Source of the DNA: Massilia sp. ST3
Lineage (GTDB): Bacteria > Pseudomonadota > Gammaproteobacteria > Burkholderiales > Burkholderiaceae_D
NCBI RefSeq assembly: GCF_018119405.1
Contig: NZ_JAGPWC010000008.1
Span: 34,891 to 98,890 of the forward strand
Direction: 5' to 3'
DNA: 64,000 nucleotides
Shown: positions 8,312 through 16,541 of the stretch, piece after piece
Layout: the number at the start of each line of letters is the position of its first letter
Position numbering within the stretch: the first letter of the stretch is position 1
Notes under the pieces: model-generated
The model's input: the letters and a program-made list of their open reading frames with translations, nothing else
What the model was told of the DNA's origin: nothing
Databases searched by the model: none
Program-made: the position numbers and the translations under genes

Positions 8312-9103
8312 CTACATCTGGCGGAACAAGTGGGCGAACACCGGGCTGACGCGCGGCTTTTCGGGGCGGTTGCGCAGGTTGAGCACCACCTTGCCCATGG
8401 TATCGCGCCCGGCGCTGGCGACGCAGCGCATGTTGACCACGGTGCCGCGGTTGATCTGCTGGAATTCCTGCGGGTCGAGCTGGGGCAGCAAGTCCTTCAA
8501 CGGCAGGCGGATCAGGGCCTCGCTGTCGGCGGTGGCGACGTTCACGTACTTGTCGACGGCCTGGAACAGCACCACCTCGGACACCGGGATCATGCGCACC
8601 ACGCTGCCCACGGCGGCGCGGATCATGGTCAGGCGTTCGCTCTGGGCGGACTGCGGCAGCAGGGCCTGCAGCTGCCCCACCAGCTGGGCCAGGGCGCCGT
8701 CCCCAGGCTGGGTTTCCTCGCGCTCCTGCAGCCTGCCGCGCAGTCGCTCCACGGTGCGCCCAAGGCGCTCCTCGCTCACCGGCTTGAGCACGTAGTCGGC
8801 GGCGGCGCGCTCGAAGGCCTGCACCGCGTACTCGTCGTAGGCGGTGACGAACACCACCTGCGGAAAAGGTTCCGGACCTTCCCAGCGCTCGGCCAGCTCC
8901 TCGGCCGCCTCCAGGCCGCTCTGGCCGGGCATCTTGATGTCGAGGAAGAGCACCTCCGGGCGCAGCGCCATGGCCTGCTCGACGGCCGCCATGCCGTTCG
9001 GCGCCGTGGCCACGATTTCGAGCCCCGGCCAGAGCTTCTGCAGGGTCTTGGCCAGGACGGCGGCGAGGATCGGTTCGTCTTCGGCAATCAGTGCACGGGT
9101 CAT
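8312..9103 (-). CDS. LytTR-family response regulator
   Basis: A 263-residue response regulator. An N-terminal receiver (about 1-125, with phospho-acceptor Asp in VLFLDIKMPGQSG and the Lys of YVLKPVS) is joined by a linker to a C-terminal LytTR DNA-binding domain (about 160-260, with VDKYVNVATADSEALIR and FQQINRGTVVNM). It is the partner of the sensor kinase encoded immediately upstream: the kinase stop and this start overlap as ATGA (9100-9103), so the pair is translationally coupled. Such pairs commonly control cell-envelope or exported functions. The M28 peptidase divergent from the pair is one possible target, but no operator repeats are evident in the 221-bp divergent region. Confidence 0.92.
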   Translation of the reverse strand: MTRALIAEDEPILAAVLAKTLQKLWPGLEIVATAPNGMAAVEQAMALRPEVLFLDIKMPGQSGLEAAEELAERWEGPEPFPQVVFVTAYDEYAVQAFERAAADYVLKPVSEERLGRTVERLRGRLQEREETQPGDGALAQLVGQLQALLPQSAQSERLTMIRAAVGSVVRMIPVSEVVLFQAVDKYVNVATADSEALIRLPLKDLLPQLDPQEFQQINRGTVVNMRCVASAGRDTMGKVVLNLRNRPEKPRVSPVFAHLFRQM

Positions 9104-10197
9104 GCTGTGGTCTCCAGTGGTAAGGTCAGTCGTACGATGGCGCCTTGCGGCTTGTTCGGGGCAAGCACGATGCCCGCGCCGTCGCCGTAGATGGCGTGCA
9201 GGCGCTCGCGGGTGGTGGCCACGCCGACGCCGCCGCCGCGCGTCTCGGGCTTGTCCTTCAGGCCGAGGCCGGTGTCGCGCACCGTGATCTCGAGCAGTCC
9301 GTCGCGCGCCTCGGCGGCGATCGCTATCTCGCCGCCCTCGATCTTCGGCTCCAGGCCGTGGATGATGGCGTTCTCCACCAGCGGCTGCAGCAGCATCGGC
9401 GGCAGGCGCACGTCGCGCAAGCCGTCCGGCAGCTGCAGGCGGCTCGCTAGCCGCTCGCCCATGCGCACCCCCATCAGCCCCAGGTAGGCTTCCATGGCCG
9501 CGAATTCCTGGGCCAGGGTGGTGCTTTCGCTGCGCGAGGCGCCAAGGGTGGCGCGCAGGTACTGGATCAGCTGGTCGAGCATGCGGCTGGCGCGGTCCGG
9601 GTCGAGGGCGATCAGGCCCTGCAGGTTGGCCAGGGTATTGAACAGCATGTGCGGCTCGATCTGGGCCTGCAGCAGGCGCAGCTGGGCCTGGAGCGCCTGG
9701 CGCTCGATGACTTCGGCGCGCAGGCGGGCGTCGGCGTGTTCCTGGCGAATGCGGCGCAGGCGGTCGCGGTGGCGGATCAAGACCACCATCGAGGTGATGA
9801 CGCCGAAGGTCAGCACGATCATGCTGACCCGGCCCGCCGAGGGATAGTCGCGCAGGCTCGGCATGGTGTAGCCCATGACCGCGAAGCCGATGCGCATGCC
9901 GGTATAGTGGGCCAGCGGCGCCGCCAGCAGCATCACGCCGATGAAGGGCAGCCACTGGCGCGCGCTCCAGTCGGCGCGGTCCCACCACAGCAGCCGGGCG
10001 CCGTCGACCACGGCGAAGGCCAGCATGCCGATACAGACCGAGAAGACCAGCTGCTCGTACAGCAGCTCGGGCTTCCCGACCACCAGGGTGATGACGACCG
10101 CGACCAGGGCGCTGATGCCGAACGCGAGGCGCAGGTCCTCGAGCAGGCGCATCATGCGCGGGCGTCGCGGCGGGGAAGTGGGGATAGCTTGGGACAT
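9100..10197 (-). CDS. LytS/YehU-type membrane sensor histidine kinase
   Basis: A 365-residue kinase with four predicted transmembrane helices in the first 140 residues, followed by a short coiled linker and a His_kinase/HATPase_c module of the LytS class. The phospho-acceptor region is QIEPHMLFNTLANLQ, where the family usually has QINPHFLFN. The N-box is LVENAIIHGLEPK, and DTGLGLK plus GGGVGVATTRERL form the ATP lid. It has no extracellular sensor domain, so the membrane bundle is the likely input. The ATG at 10197 was chosen because it opens MSQAIPTS just before the first membrane helix; the frame stays open further upstream without a convincing start. Confidence 0.9.
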   Translation of the reverse strand: MSQAIPTSPPRRPRMMRLLEDLRLAFGISALVAVVITLVVGKPELLYEQLVFSVCIGMLAFAVVDGARLLWWDRADWSARQWLPFIGVMLLAAPLAHYTGMRIGFAVMGYTMPSLRDYPSAGRVSMIVLTFGVITSMVVLIRHRDRLRRIRQEHADARLRAEVIERQALQAQLRLLQAQIEPHMLFNTLANLQGLIALDPDRASRMLDQLIQYLRATLGASRSESTTLAQEFAAMEAYLGLMGVRMGERLASRLQLPDGLRDVRLPPMLLQPLVENAIIHGLEPKIEGGEIAIAAEARDGLLEITVRDTGLGLKDKPETRGGGVGVATTRERLHAIYGDGAGIVLAPNKPQGAIVRLTLPLETTA

Positions 10198-10418
10198 GGG
10201 CTCTACTTTATCAGGTGGCAACAAGTGAGGCGATTGTGCCCAGCCGCCCTCCCCGGAGCAAGGCGGGTGCGACGAACCGGACCGCCGATGGCGCCAACCG
10301 GTTCCCGCTTCCACCGAAACGCGGCTCCAGACATACATACTGGACGGATTCACTGTGTTGACCGACAGAATGCTCCCATGCGATATTGCCACTCTTACTA
10401 TTTGAAGAAAGCGACCGC

Positions 10419-11861
10419 ATGCGCCATACCGCCCTCGCCTCCGTCCTCGGCCTCGCCCTGCTCGCCAACGCCGCCCTGGCCCAGGCGCCCCTGGACGCCG
10501 TATCGAGCCGGATCTCGCCGGACTCGCTGCGCGGCCACCTCTCGTATCTGTCCTCGGACCTGCTGGAAGGCCGCGGCACGCCCTCGCGCGGCCTCGACCT
10601 GGCGAGCGAATACATCGCCGCCCAGTTCCGCCGCGCCGGCCTGGAACCGGCGGGCGACGACGGCTACTTCCAGACCGCGAACTGGCAGTACGCACAGCGC
10701 AAGGACGCCGACTTCGCCTTCACCATCACCGCCGGCGGCAATTCGCTCAGCGTGCCGGCGGGCGGCGCCACCGCCGGCTTCCTCGACCCGGTCAGCCTGG
10801 CGGCGACCCCTGCCGTGTACATGGACTGGAAAGCGGCGCTGGCCGACCCCGGCGCGGCCAACGGCAAGGTGCTGGTGGTGCCGGCGGCGGCCGTGCCCGG
10901 CGCGGCCGGCATCCTGCAGCAGCAGCTGAAAACCAAGCCGGCGCTGGTGGTCATGATCGACAAGGAACGCCGCCACGGCGCACCCGGCGGCTGGCTGATC
11001 GACCCGGAAAAACCGGTCGCCAAAGGGGCGGTGCCGGTGGTGGTGCTGCATGCGCCCGACGCCGCCGCGCTGCTGGAAAAAGGCGGCGCCACGGTCGCGG
11101 CCAAGGTCGGTGCGCCGGAAGTGCGCCCGGTCAAGCTGCGCAACGTGGTCGGCCTGCTGCGCGGGTCCGACCCGCAGCTCAAGCAGACCTACGTCCTGCT
11201 GTCGGCCCACTACGACCACGTCGGCATCCGCAACGGCGAGATCTACAACGGCGCCAATGACGACGGCAGCGGCACCGTATCGGTGATCGAGATCGCCGCG
11301 GCCCTGGCGGCCCAGAAGGAGCGCCCGAAGCGCAGCATCGCCTTCATCGCCCTGTTCGGGGAGGAACTGGGCATGCTCGGCTCGCGCTACTACGGCCGCC
11401 ACCCGGTGTTCCCGGTGAAGGACACGGTGGCCAACATCAACCTGGAGCAGCTCGGCCGCACCGACGACAGCGAGGGCCTGCAGGTCGCCTCCGCCACCCT
11501 CACCGGCTTTGACTACTCGACCGTGACCGAAGCGGTGCGCAAGGCCGGCGCCCAGACCGGCATCCGCCTGTGGAAGCATCCGGTCAACAGCGACCGCTAT
11601 TTCGCCCACAGCGACAACCAGTCGCTGGCCGACCTCGGCGTGCCGGCCCACACCCTGGCGGTGGCCTTCGGCTTCCCCGACTACCACGGCAAGGACGACA
11701 CCTGGGACAAGATCGACTACGAGAACATGGCGCGCATCAACCGCATGGTCGCCCATGCGGTGCTGGGCATCGCCAACGATCCGGTGCGTCCGGCCTGGAC
11801 CAATGTGCCGAACGCGGCCAAGTACCTGGACGCCTCGCGCAAGCTCAACATCGCCAGGTAA
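10419..11861 (+). CDS. Secreted M28 family zinc aminopeptidase with PA-like insert
   Basis: A 480-residue exported metallopeptidase. It begins with a signal peptide (MRHTALASVLGLALLANAALA, cleavage near AQA). A protease-associated-like region spans about residues 130-230. The M28 catalytic domain has a zinc ligand His264 in SAHYDHVG, bridging Asp281 in NGANDDGSG, the general base/ligand pair Glu315-Glu316 in LFGEELG, and a later Glu in NLEQLGR. A terminal histidine ligand is in FPDYHGKDDTWDK. Family members remove N-terminal amino acids from peptides in the periplasm or outside the cell. The ATG at 10419 was preferred over an upstream in-frame ATG because it opens directly into the signal peptide and follows GAAGAAAG. 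Confidence 0.9.
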   Translation: MRHTALASVLGLALLANAALAQAPLDAVSSRISPDSLRGHLSYLSSDLLEGRGTPSRGLDLASEYIAAQFRRAGLEPAGDDGYFQTANWQYAQRKDADFAFTITAGGNSLSVPAGGATAGFLDPVSLAATPAVYMDWKAALADPGAANGKVLVVPAAAVPGAAGILQQQLKTKPALVVMIDKERRHGAPGGWLIDPEKPVAKGAVPVVVLHAPDAAALLEKGGATVAAKVGAPEVRPVKLRNVVGLLRGSDPQLKQTYVLLSAHYDHVGIRNGEIYNGANDDGSGTVSVIEIAAALAAQKERPKRSIAFIALFGEELGMLGSRYYGRHPVFPVKDTVANINLEQLGRTDDSEGLQVASATLTGFDYSTVTEAVRKAGAQTGIRLWKHPVNSDRYFAHSDNQSLADLGVPAHTLAVAFGFPDYHGKDDTWDKIDYENMARINRMVAHAVLGIANDPVRPAWTNVPNAAKYLDASRKLNIAR

Positions 11862-11864
11862 GTC

Positions 11865-13028
11865 TCAAGCGGGGAGCTGGACCCAGCTTCCCCCTGCGCG
11901 CGCCGAGGCCTGCACCGCCTCGATGAATTCCACCGCGCGCAGGCCGTCTGCGATGGTCGGGAACTGGGCCTCTTCGGGCGCCGCCCGGCCTTCGCGTGCC
12001 GCCAGCAGGTGCGCGGCGATCTCGCCATATAGCGAAGCGAATCCCTCCAGGTAGCCCTCCGGGTGCCCGCCCGGGATGCGCGACAGGCGCGCAGCCGCCG
12101 CATTGGCCGCCGGCGTGCCGCGCTTGAGGATGCGGGTCGGTTCGCCCAATGGCGTCCAGAGCAGTTCGTCCGGCTGCTCCTGGCGCCACTGGATGCTGCC
12201 CCGGCTGCCATAGACGCCGATGCGCAGCTCGTTGGCGTGCCCGGTCGCCACCTGGCTCGCCCACAACATGCCGCGCGCGCCGTTCCGGTAGCGCAGCAGC
12301 ACCTGCACGTCGTCGTCCACCGCCCGTCCCGGCACGAAGGAACTCAGCTCCGCCGCCAGCGCATCCACGGGCTGGCCGACAATGGTGTCGGCCAGTTGCC
12401 AGGCGTGGGTGCCGATATCGCCGATCGCGCCGCCGCCCGACCTGGCCGGGTCGGTGCGCCAGGCCGCCTGCTTCTGGCCCTCCTGCTCGATCGGCTCGGC
12501 CAGCCAGTCCTGGGCGTACTGCACCTGCACCACCCTCACCTCGCCCAGTTCGCCCATGCGCACCATCTGCTGCGCGTGGCGCACCATCGCATACGCCGAA
12601 TAGTTGTGGGTGACCGCGAAGACCAGGCCCTGCTCGGCGGCAAGTTGCTGCAGCATGCGCGCGTCCAGGCTAGTGGTCGTGACAGGCTTGTCGCAGATGA
12701 CGTGGATGCCGGCTTCGAGAAAGGCGCGCGCCATCGGCGCATGCAGGTGATTGGGGGTGACGATGCTGACCGCCTCGATACCGTCCGGGCGCGCGGCTTC
12801 GGCCCGTGCCATCGCCGCATAGTCGTCGTAGATGCGCTCCGGCGCCAGGCCGATGGCCAGGCCGGAACGGCGCGACGCCTCCGGCGTGGACGACAACGCG
12901 CCGGCAACCAGTTCATAGCGGTCATCGAGGCGGGCCGCAATGCGGTGCACCGCGCCGATGAAGGCGCCTTCGCCGCCGCCAACCATGCCGAGCCGGATGC
13001 GTGGCGCGTGAGTCGGATTGTTCATCAT
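11865..13028 (-). CDS. Gfo/Idh/MocA family NAD(P)-dependent oxidoreductase
   Basis: A 387-residue cytoplasmic dehydrogenase. The N-terminal Rossmann fold has the nucleotide-binding stretch LGMVGGGEGAFIGAVHR, followed by VTPNHLHAPMA and the conserved catalytic CDKPVTTT (EKP-like, with the catalytic lysine). The C-terminal alpha/beta domain contains GGGAIGDIGTHAWQLADTI, with the histidine typical of the family. Members oxidise or reduce sugars, inositols and related polyols; the substrate here cannot be read from the sequence. It is divergent from the MOSC gene with only 24 bp between the start codons, so each promoter must overlap the other gene. An AGAGAGAATC ribosome-binding region precedes ATGATG; the second ATG is possible. 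Confidence 0.88.
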   Translation of the reverse strand: MMNNPTHAPRIRLGMVGGGEGAFIGAVHRIAARLDDRYELVAGALSSTPEASRRSGLAIGLAPERIYDDYAAMARAEAARPDGIEAVSIVTPNHLHAPMARAFLEAGIHVICDKPVTTTSLDARMLQQLAAEQGLVFAVTHNYSAYAMVRHAQQMVRMGELGEVRVVQVQYAQDWLAEPIEQEGQKQAAWRTDPARSGGGAIGDIGTHAWQLADTIVGQPVDALAAELSSFVPGRAVDDDVQVLLRYRNGARGMLWASQVATGHANELRIGVYGSRGSIQWRQEQPDELLWTPLGEPTRILKRGTPAANAAAARLSRIPGGHPEGYLEGFASLYGEIAAHLLAAREGRAAPEEAQFPTIADGLRAVEFIEAVQASARAGGSWVQLPA

Positions 13029-13052
13029 GATTCTCTCTCGTTAGAATGGGGG

Positions 13053-13760
13053 ATGGAGCAAGATCTCGGACACCTACTCGGCATCGCGGTCCGCCCCGCC
13101 GGCGCGGCGCCACAGCGCGTACGGCAGGCGGAGGCCTTCGCCGGACACGGGCTGGAAGGCGACCGGCACGCCGACCCGGTATCGCCGCGCCAGCTGTTGC
13201 TGGCCGGGGCGCTGGCCTATGCCGACCTTGACCTGCCTGCGCTGGCCCTGCGCGAAAACCTGCTGCTGGAGGCCGATACCGCGTCCTTCCGTTCGGGCGA
13301 CGTGTTGCGCATCGGCGCTACGTTCACCCTGCGCCTGATGTTCCAGTGCGAAGCCTGCGGCAGCCTGGACCGGCACCAGCCCGGGCTGTCACGCGCCATC
13401 GGCGGGCGGCGCGGCATGCTGGCGCGCGTGCTGGCGGGGGGCCGCATCCAGGCTGGCGACCGCGTGACCGGACTCGGTCCGCTGCTGCCGGCCTGGCCGG
13501 AAGACTGGCGCGAGCGCGTGCGCATGGTGCTCGACGCGCTGCCGCCCGGCCACGTGCTCGAGTACCGCCAGCTGGCGCACCTGGCCGGCGTCGCCGCCGG
13601 CTATTGCCGCGCGTTTCCGCGCGCGATCGCCAGGCTCGGCCCGGACTACGCCGGCAAGGCGGTGCCGGCCTCGGCCCCGTCCGGCCTGCCGCGCTGGCGC
13701 GGCGATGGCCTGTTCGCGGACGAGGTCCGTGCCGGTTTCAGGGACGCGGCAGGGACATGA
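13053..13760 (+). CDS. MOSC domain protein with C-terminal alkyltransferase-like domain
   Basis: A 235-residue protein. The first about 145 residues resemble a MOSC (molybdenum cofactor sulfurase C-terminal) domain: GHGLEGDRHAD, LLLEADTASFRSGDVLRIG, and FQCEACGSLD, whose cysteine would be the sulfur-carrying residue. The last about 85 residues look like the DNA-binding core of O6-alkylguanine transferases: VLDALPPGHVLEYRQLAHLAG and then CRAFPRAIARLG and GLPRWRGDGLFADEVRAG. The PCHR reaction motif is absent, as in alkyltransferase-like (ATL) proteins. The second assignment is by pattern only. The 3' end overlaps the convergent SGNH gene by 23 bp. Confidence 0.7.
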   Translation: MEQDLGHLLGIAVRPAGAAPQRVRQAEAFAGHGLEGDRHADPVSPRQLLLAGALAYADLDLPALALRENLLLEADTASFRSGDVLRIGATFTLRLMFQCEACGSLDRHQPGLSRAIGGRRGMLARVLAGGRIQAGDRVTGLGPLLPAWPEDWRERVRMVLDALPPGHVLEYRQLAHLAGVAAGYCRAFPRAIARLGPDYAGKAVPASAPSGLPRWRGDGLFADEVRAGFRDAAGT

Positions 13761-15108
13761 GACGGTCCAGTTCCGGCTGCATCGCCTTGGCCCAGATCGC
13801 GTAGCCTTTCTCGTTCGGGTGCAGCAGGTCCGGCATCACGTCCTTCGGCAGGCGTCCATCGGGCTGGAGGAAGGCCTGGTTGATGTCGAGGAAATGCACC
13901 TGGCGATTGTCGGCCAGCGACGGCAGCAGCGCGTTGATTCGCCCGTTCAGGCGGCGCAGCGCGCCATCCGGCGTTTCGTCGCGCGGGAAGATCGCCAGCA
14001 GCAGGATGCGGGTGCGCGGCAGGCGACGCCGCAGTTCCTCGATGTTGCGCTGGATGCCTTGCACGGTGAGCGCCGGCAGGTCCTGGCGGTGGCCGGTGTT
14101 ATTGGTGCCGAACATCAGCACCGCCACCTTGGGATCGATTCCGTCCACTTCCCCGTGCTGCAGGCGCCACAGCACATTTTCGGTGCGGTCGCCGCCGAAA
14201 CCCAGCGCGATCGCGTCGTGCTGCTGGTAGTAGCGGTCCCAGACCGGCGCGCCCTCCTTTTCCCAGCCCTGGGTGATCGAGTCACCGATGAACACCAGCT
14301 GCGGGCTGCGTCCGGCGGCCTTCATCGCCTTGATGTCGTCCAGCTTCTTGAGGTGGCGCGGCGTCCACCAGGAGATCGACCAGGATTCGTTCAGCTTGTC
14401 GGGGGTAAGGGCCACGGTGCGGTAGTCGGGACAGGCGGTGTTCGGCTTGCCGCCGCGCTTGAGGGTGACGTTCGCAATACTGACTTCGCCGCTGCCCGTG
14501 CCTTCGATCGTGAAGGGTTTGGCAACCGCGCTGAAGTCGTCGCCCTCGCGCGCGAAGCATTGCAGCGCCAGTTCCACATGCCGCCAGCCCTGGCCCTCGG
14601 CCGAGCGCCCGGGCAGCACATAGGAAACCTGGCGCTCGCAATCGGGACCGCAATGCAACTTGACGGCGATGCCGCCCTTCGACAGGTCGGCCACCTTCAG
14701 GTCGAAAGCCAGGCTGCCGGTCGCCAGGTAGGGACGCAGGTCCGCTGGTCCGCCCTGGATGCGCATGCCGCTCTTCCAGATATTCTTCCAGCGCAAGGTG
14801 AGCGCGTCGTCGGCCGCCGCTTTTCCGCTGCGGCTGAGCTCGATGGCGCTGTTCGGATGCTTCGCCTGCAGGACGCTGTCCAGCGCGAGTGCCTGTCCGG
14901 TCATCGGATGTTCGCGGTCGGGATCGATCGCGACCACCTGGTAGCCGTCTGGCGCGCGCCCCTGGTACAGGGCCAGATCGCCGGATGCGGCGCGCATGGA
15001 TGCGGTGCCGGCGCAGCCCGCGGCGGCAAGCGACAATGCGAGCGGAAATGCAAGGCGCAAGGCAGGGCTCAATGCAGGGCCGGCCGGGCGGCGGGTTGCA
15101 AAGCTCAT
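13738..15108 (-). CDS. Lipoprotein with ExoP-like domain fused to SGNH/GDSL hydrolase
   Basis: A 456-residue predicted lipoprotein (lipobox LAAAGC, Cys32). Residues about 55-220 resemble the carbohydrate-associated ExoP galactose-binding-like domain usually found at the C-terminus of GH3 beta-glucanases: LHCGPDCERQVS, GWRHVELALQCF and GSGEVSIANVTLKR. Residues about 265-455 are an SGNH esterase of the PAF-acetylhydrolase type: GDSITQGW with nucleophile Ser277, GGDRTENVLW, GTNNTGH, and DLLHPNEKGY carrying the Asp/His pair. It probably deacylates a carbohydrate at the cell surface. The start has a strong GAGGAGA ribosome-binding site. An operator-like site lies 49 bp upstream of the start codon, as it does at the GH3 gene. 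Confidence 0.82.
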   Translation of the reverse strand: MSFATRRPAGPALSPALRLAFPLALSLAAAGCAGTASMRAASGDLALYQGRAPDGYQVVAIDPDREHPMTGQALALDSVLQAKHPNSAIELSRSGKAAADDALTLRWKNIWKSGMRIQGGPADLRPYLATGSLAFDLKVADLSKGGIAVKLHCGPDCERQVSYVLPGRSAEGQGWRHVELALQCFAREGDDFSAVAKPFTIEGTGSGEVSIANVTLKRGGKPNTACPDYRTVALTPDKLNESWSISWWTPRHLKKLDDIKAMKAAGRSPQLVFIGDSITQGWEKEGAPVWDRYYQQHDAIALGFGGDRTENVLWRLQHGEVDGIDPKVAVLMFGTNNTGHRQDLPALTVQGIQRNIEELRRRLPRTRILLLAIFPRDETPDGALRRLNGRINALLPSLADNRQVHFLDINQAFLQPDGRLPKDVMPDLLHPNEKGYAIWAKAMQPELDRLMSLPRP

Positions 15109-15156
15109 CGTGTCTCCTCGAACTCTTCTTGTGATGGATGAGTCAATAATGACGCA

Positions 15157-15170
15157 ATGTTACCGCTAAC
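15157..15170 (-). promoter_or_regulatory. Candidate LacI-type operator upstream of the SGNH/ExoP gene
   Basis: Read toward the gene, the site is GTTAGCGGTAACAT, an imperfect palindrome centred on GCG. It matches a site upstream of the GH3 gene (44473-44486, GTTAGCGTTATCAT) at 12 of 14 bases, in the same orientation and at the same 49-bp distance from the start codon. LacI/GalR-family operators are typically palindromes of this form. The cognate regulator is not obvious in the window. Confidence 0.55.
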
Positions 15171-15203
15171 GCAATGCTTCGCTTGGGAGGGGTGCCCCGT
15201 GTG

Positions 15204-15677
15204 TCATGGCTGGGGACGGATTTCGGTCACCTGGTGGAAGGTGTTCTTCCAGCCGTCGGGCTGGCGTACCCAGACCCGAACATAGCGTCCGCGGAAGGGC
15301 CTGGGGTCGCCTGCGGACCCCATCGAGGAGCGGAACATGCCGGTGACGATGGCGGCCGCGCCGCCGTCGACCAGTTGTACCTGGGGCGCTTCGAGGTCGT
15401 AGCTGCGGAAGCGCATTTCCTGGCGTTCCAGCCGGGTCAGCAGCTCGGTCTTGCTGCGCACCCTTCCGCGGCTGTCCACGTGCAGGTAGCTGCGGTCCAT
15501 CAGCCGCTGCAGTGTGTCGGTATCGCCTTCCTCGATGGCTTCCGCCCGGTCCCGCTCCAGCTGCGCCAGGGTGGCGCGCAAGGTGTGCTCGTTCGCGCCC
15601 GCGGACGCCGCCTGCAACAGGCTGGCGCACAGCATCGACGCCAGCAGGGGCCGCAGGCCTGTCTTTCTCTTTACCAC
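15204..15677 (-). CDS. Exported DUF4440 / SnoaL-like (NTF2 fold) protein
   Basis: A 157-residue protein with a signal peptide (VKRKTGLRPLLASMLCASLLQAASAGA) followed by a cone-shaped NTF2-like domain of the DUF4440 kind: LAQLERDRAEAIEEGDTDTL, LMDRSYLHVDSRGRVRSKTEL and a C-terminal YVRVWVRQPDGWKNTFHQVT. Family members bind or modify small molecules, but no catalytic residues can be assigned. I chose the GTG at 15677 because GGAGGA lies just upstream and it opens directly into the signal peptide; a longer frame upstream overlaps the zinc-ribbon gene. It follows that gene by 50 bp on the same strand and may be co-transcribed with it. Confidence 0.72.
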   Translation of the reverse strand: MVKRKTGLRPLLASMLCASLLQAASAGANEHTLRATLAQLERDRAEAIEEGDTDTLQRLMDRSYLHVDSRGRVRSKTELLTRLERQEMRFRSYDLEAPQVQLVDGGAAAIVTGMFRSSMGSAGDPRPFRGRYVRVWVRQPDGWKNTFHQVTEIRPQP

Positions 15678-15727
15678 GCTTCCTCCACTCCGGGCAGTGC
15701 GCACGCCTCGGCCAAAGGCCTCAGGCC

Positions 15728-16387
15728 TCAGGCCTGGCGGGTGCCGCACTCCGTACAGAACTTCGTGCCCGGCTGCAGCATCGTCGAGCAGCTGGCACAG
15801 GGCGCCTGCTGCACCATCTTGAAACCGCACTCGGGACAGAACTTGGCCCCGTGGGTCTCGGCGCGGCATTGGGGGCAGACCAGCTGCATGTCCTGGCGCA
15901 CCTGCGCGCGCACTTCGGGCCGGGCGCCACGCGCCTTGCCCTCATCATAGGCCAGTTCCGACGCGGTATACACCTCGCCCTCGGCGCGCGCCTGGGTGAT
16001 CTTCACCTGGACGTTCGGCGCGCAGTTGAAGCACAGGCCCTTGGCGGTATCGAAACAGGGGCCGCAGACGTAGTCATGGCAATTGCCGCAGCGGTTGAAA
16101 TGGGCCTTGCCCGCAGCCACCGCCTCCTTGAAGGCTTCGTCGCGCGCGCTGTGCCAGCCCGCTTCGGCCATGCCGTGCAGTACCGAGCTGGCATTGCCCA
16201 GCAGGCCGCCGAACATGCTGGCCCCCTTTTGCAGCCAGCCGGAGGCCTGGCCGCTGCGGTAAGGCTGGAACATGGTGCGCCAGCGGTCGCTGCAGCGCTC
16301 GCAATAGAATTCGAACTGGAAGCCGGCGTCGACGCCGGACGAATTGCTCAGGTCCCGGTAGTTATTGGAAAACTGCATTTCCGACAT
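15728..16387 (-). CDS. Multi zinc-ribbon protein
   Basis: A 219-residue cytoplasmic protein rich in CxxC pairs: CERC near residue 29, CGNCHDYVCGPC near 98, CFNC near 118, CPQC/CPEC near 170-185, and CASC/CTEC near the C-terminus. The last two pairs form double zinc ribbons (KFCPECG, KFCTECG), a module often used to bind proteins or nucleic acids. I cannot assign a function. The ATG at 16387 has a GAGGAG ribosome-binding site; a much longer in-frame extension upstream crosses the neighbouring promoter region and is rejected. A perfect TATAAT (16427-16432, minus strand) lies about 40 bp upstream as a possible -10. At the stop codon there is a small AGGCCTC tandem repeat. Confidence 0.75.
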   Translation of the reverse strand: MSEMQFSNNYRDLSNSSGVDAGFQFEFYCERCSDRWRTMFQPYRSGQASGWLQKGASMFGGLLGNASSVLHGMAEAGWHSARDEAFKEAVAAGKAHFNRCGNCHDYVCGPCFDTAKGLCFNCAPNVQVKITQARAEGEVYTASELAYDEGKARGARPEVRAQVRQDMQLVCPQCRAETHGAKFCPECGFKMVQQAPCASCSTMLQPGTKFCTECGTRQA

Positions 16388-16541
16388 GGCGTAGCTCCTC
16401 AGCATCCCTTGTTTTTTGATATCGATATTATAACAACGTGTCATCACAGGGAGACAGCGGTAAATACCGGGCTGTGGCAAAAGCGTCATGCCAAAGGCTT
16501 GTTTCTTTGCTATCCTCGGAAGCCCACCACCAAGGATCACC

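Noticed and set aside
15714..15735. A possible CRISPR or larger tandem array at the AGGCCTC repeats.
   Set aside because: Only about three 7-bp units occur, with no spacers; too short to be more than local slippage. No CRISPR array is present anywhere in the window.
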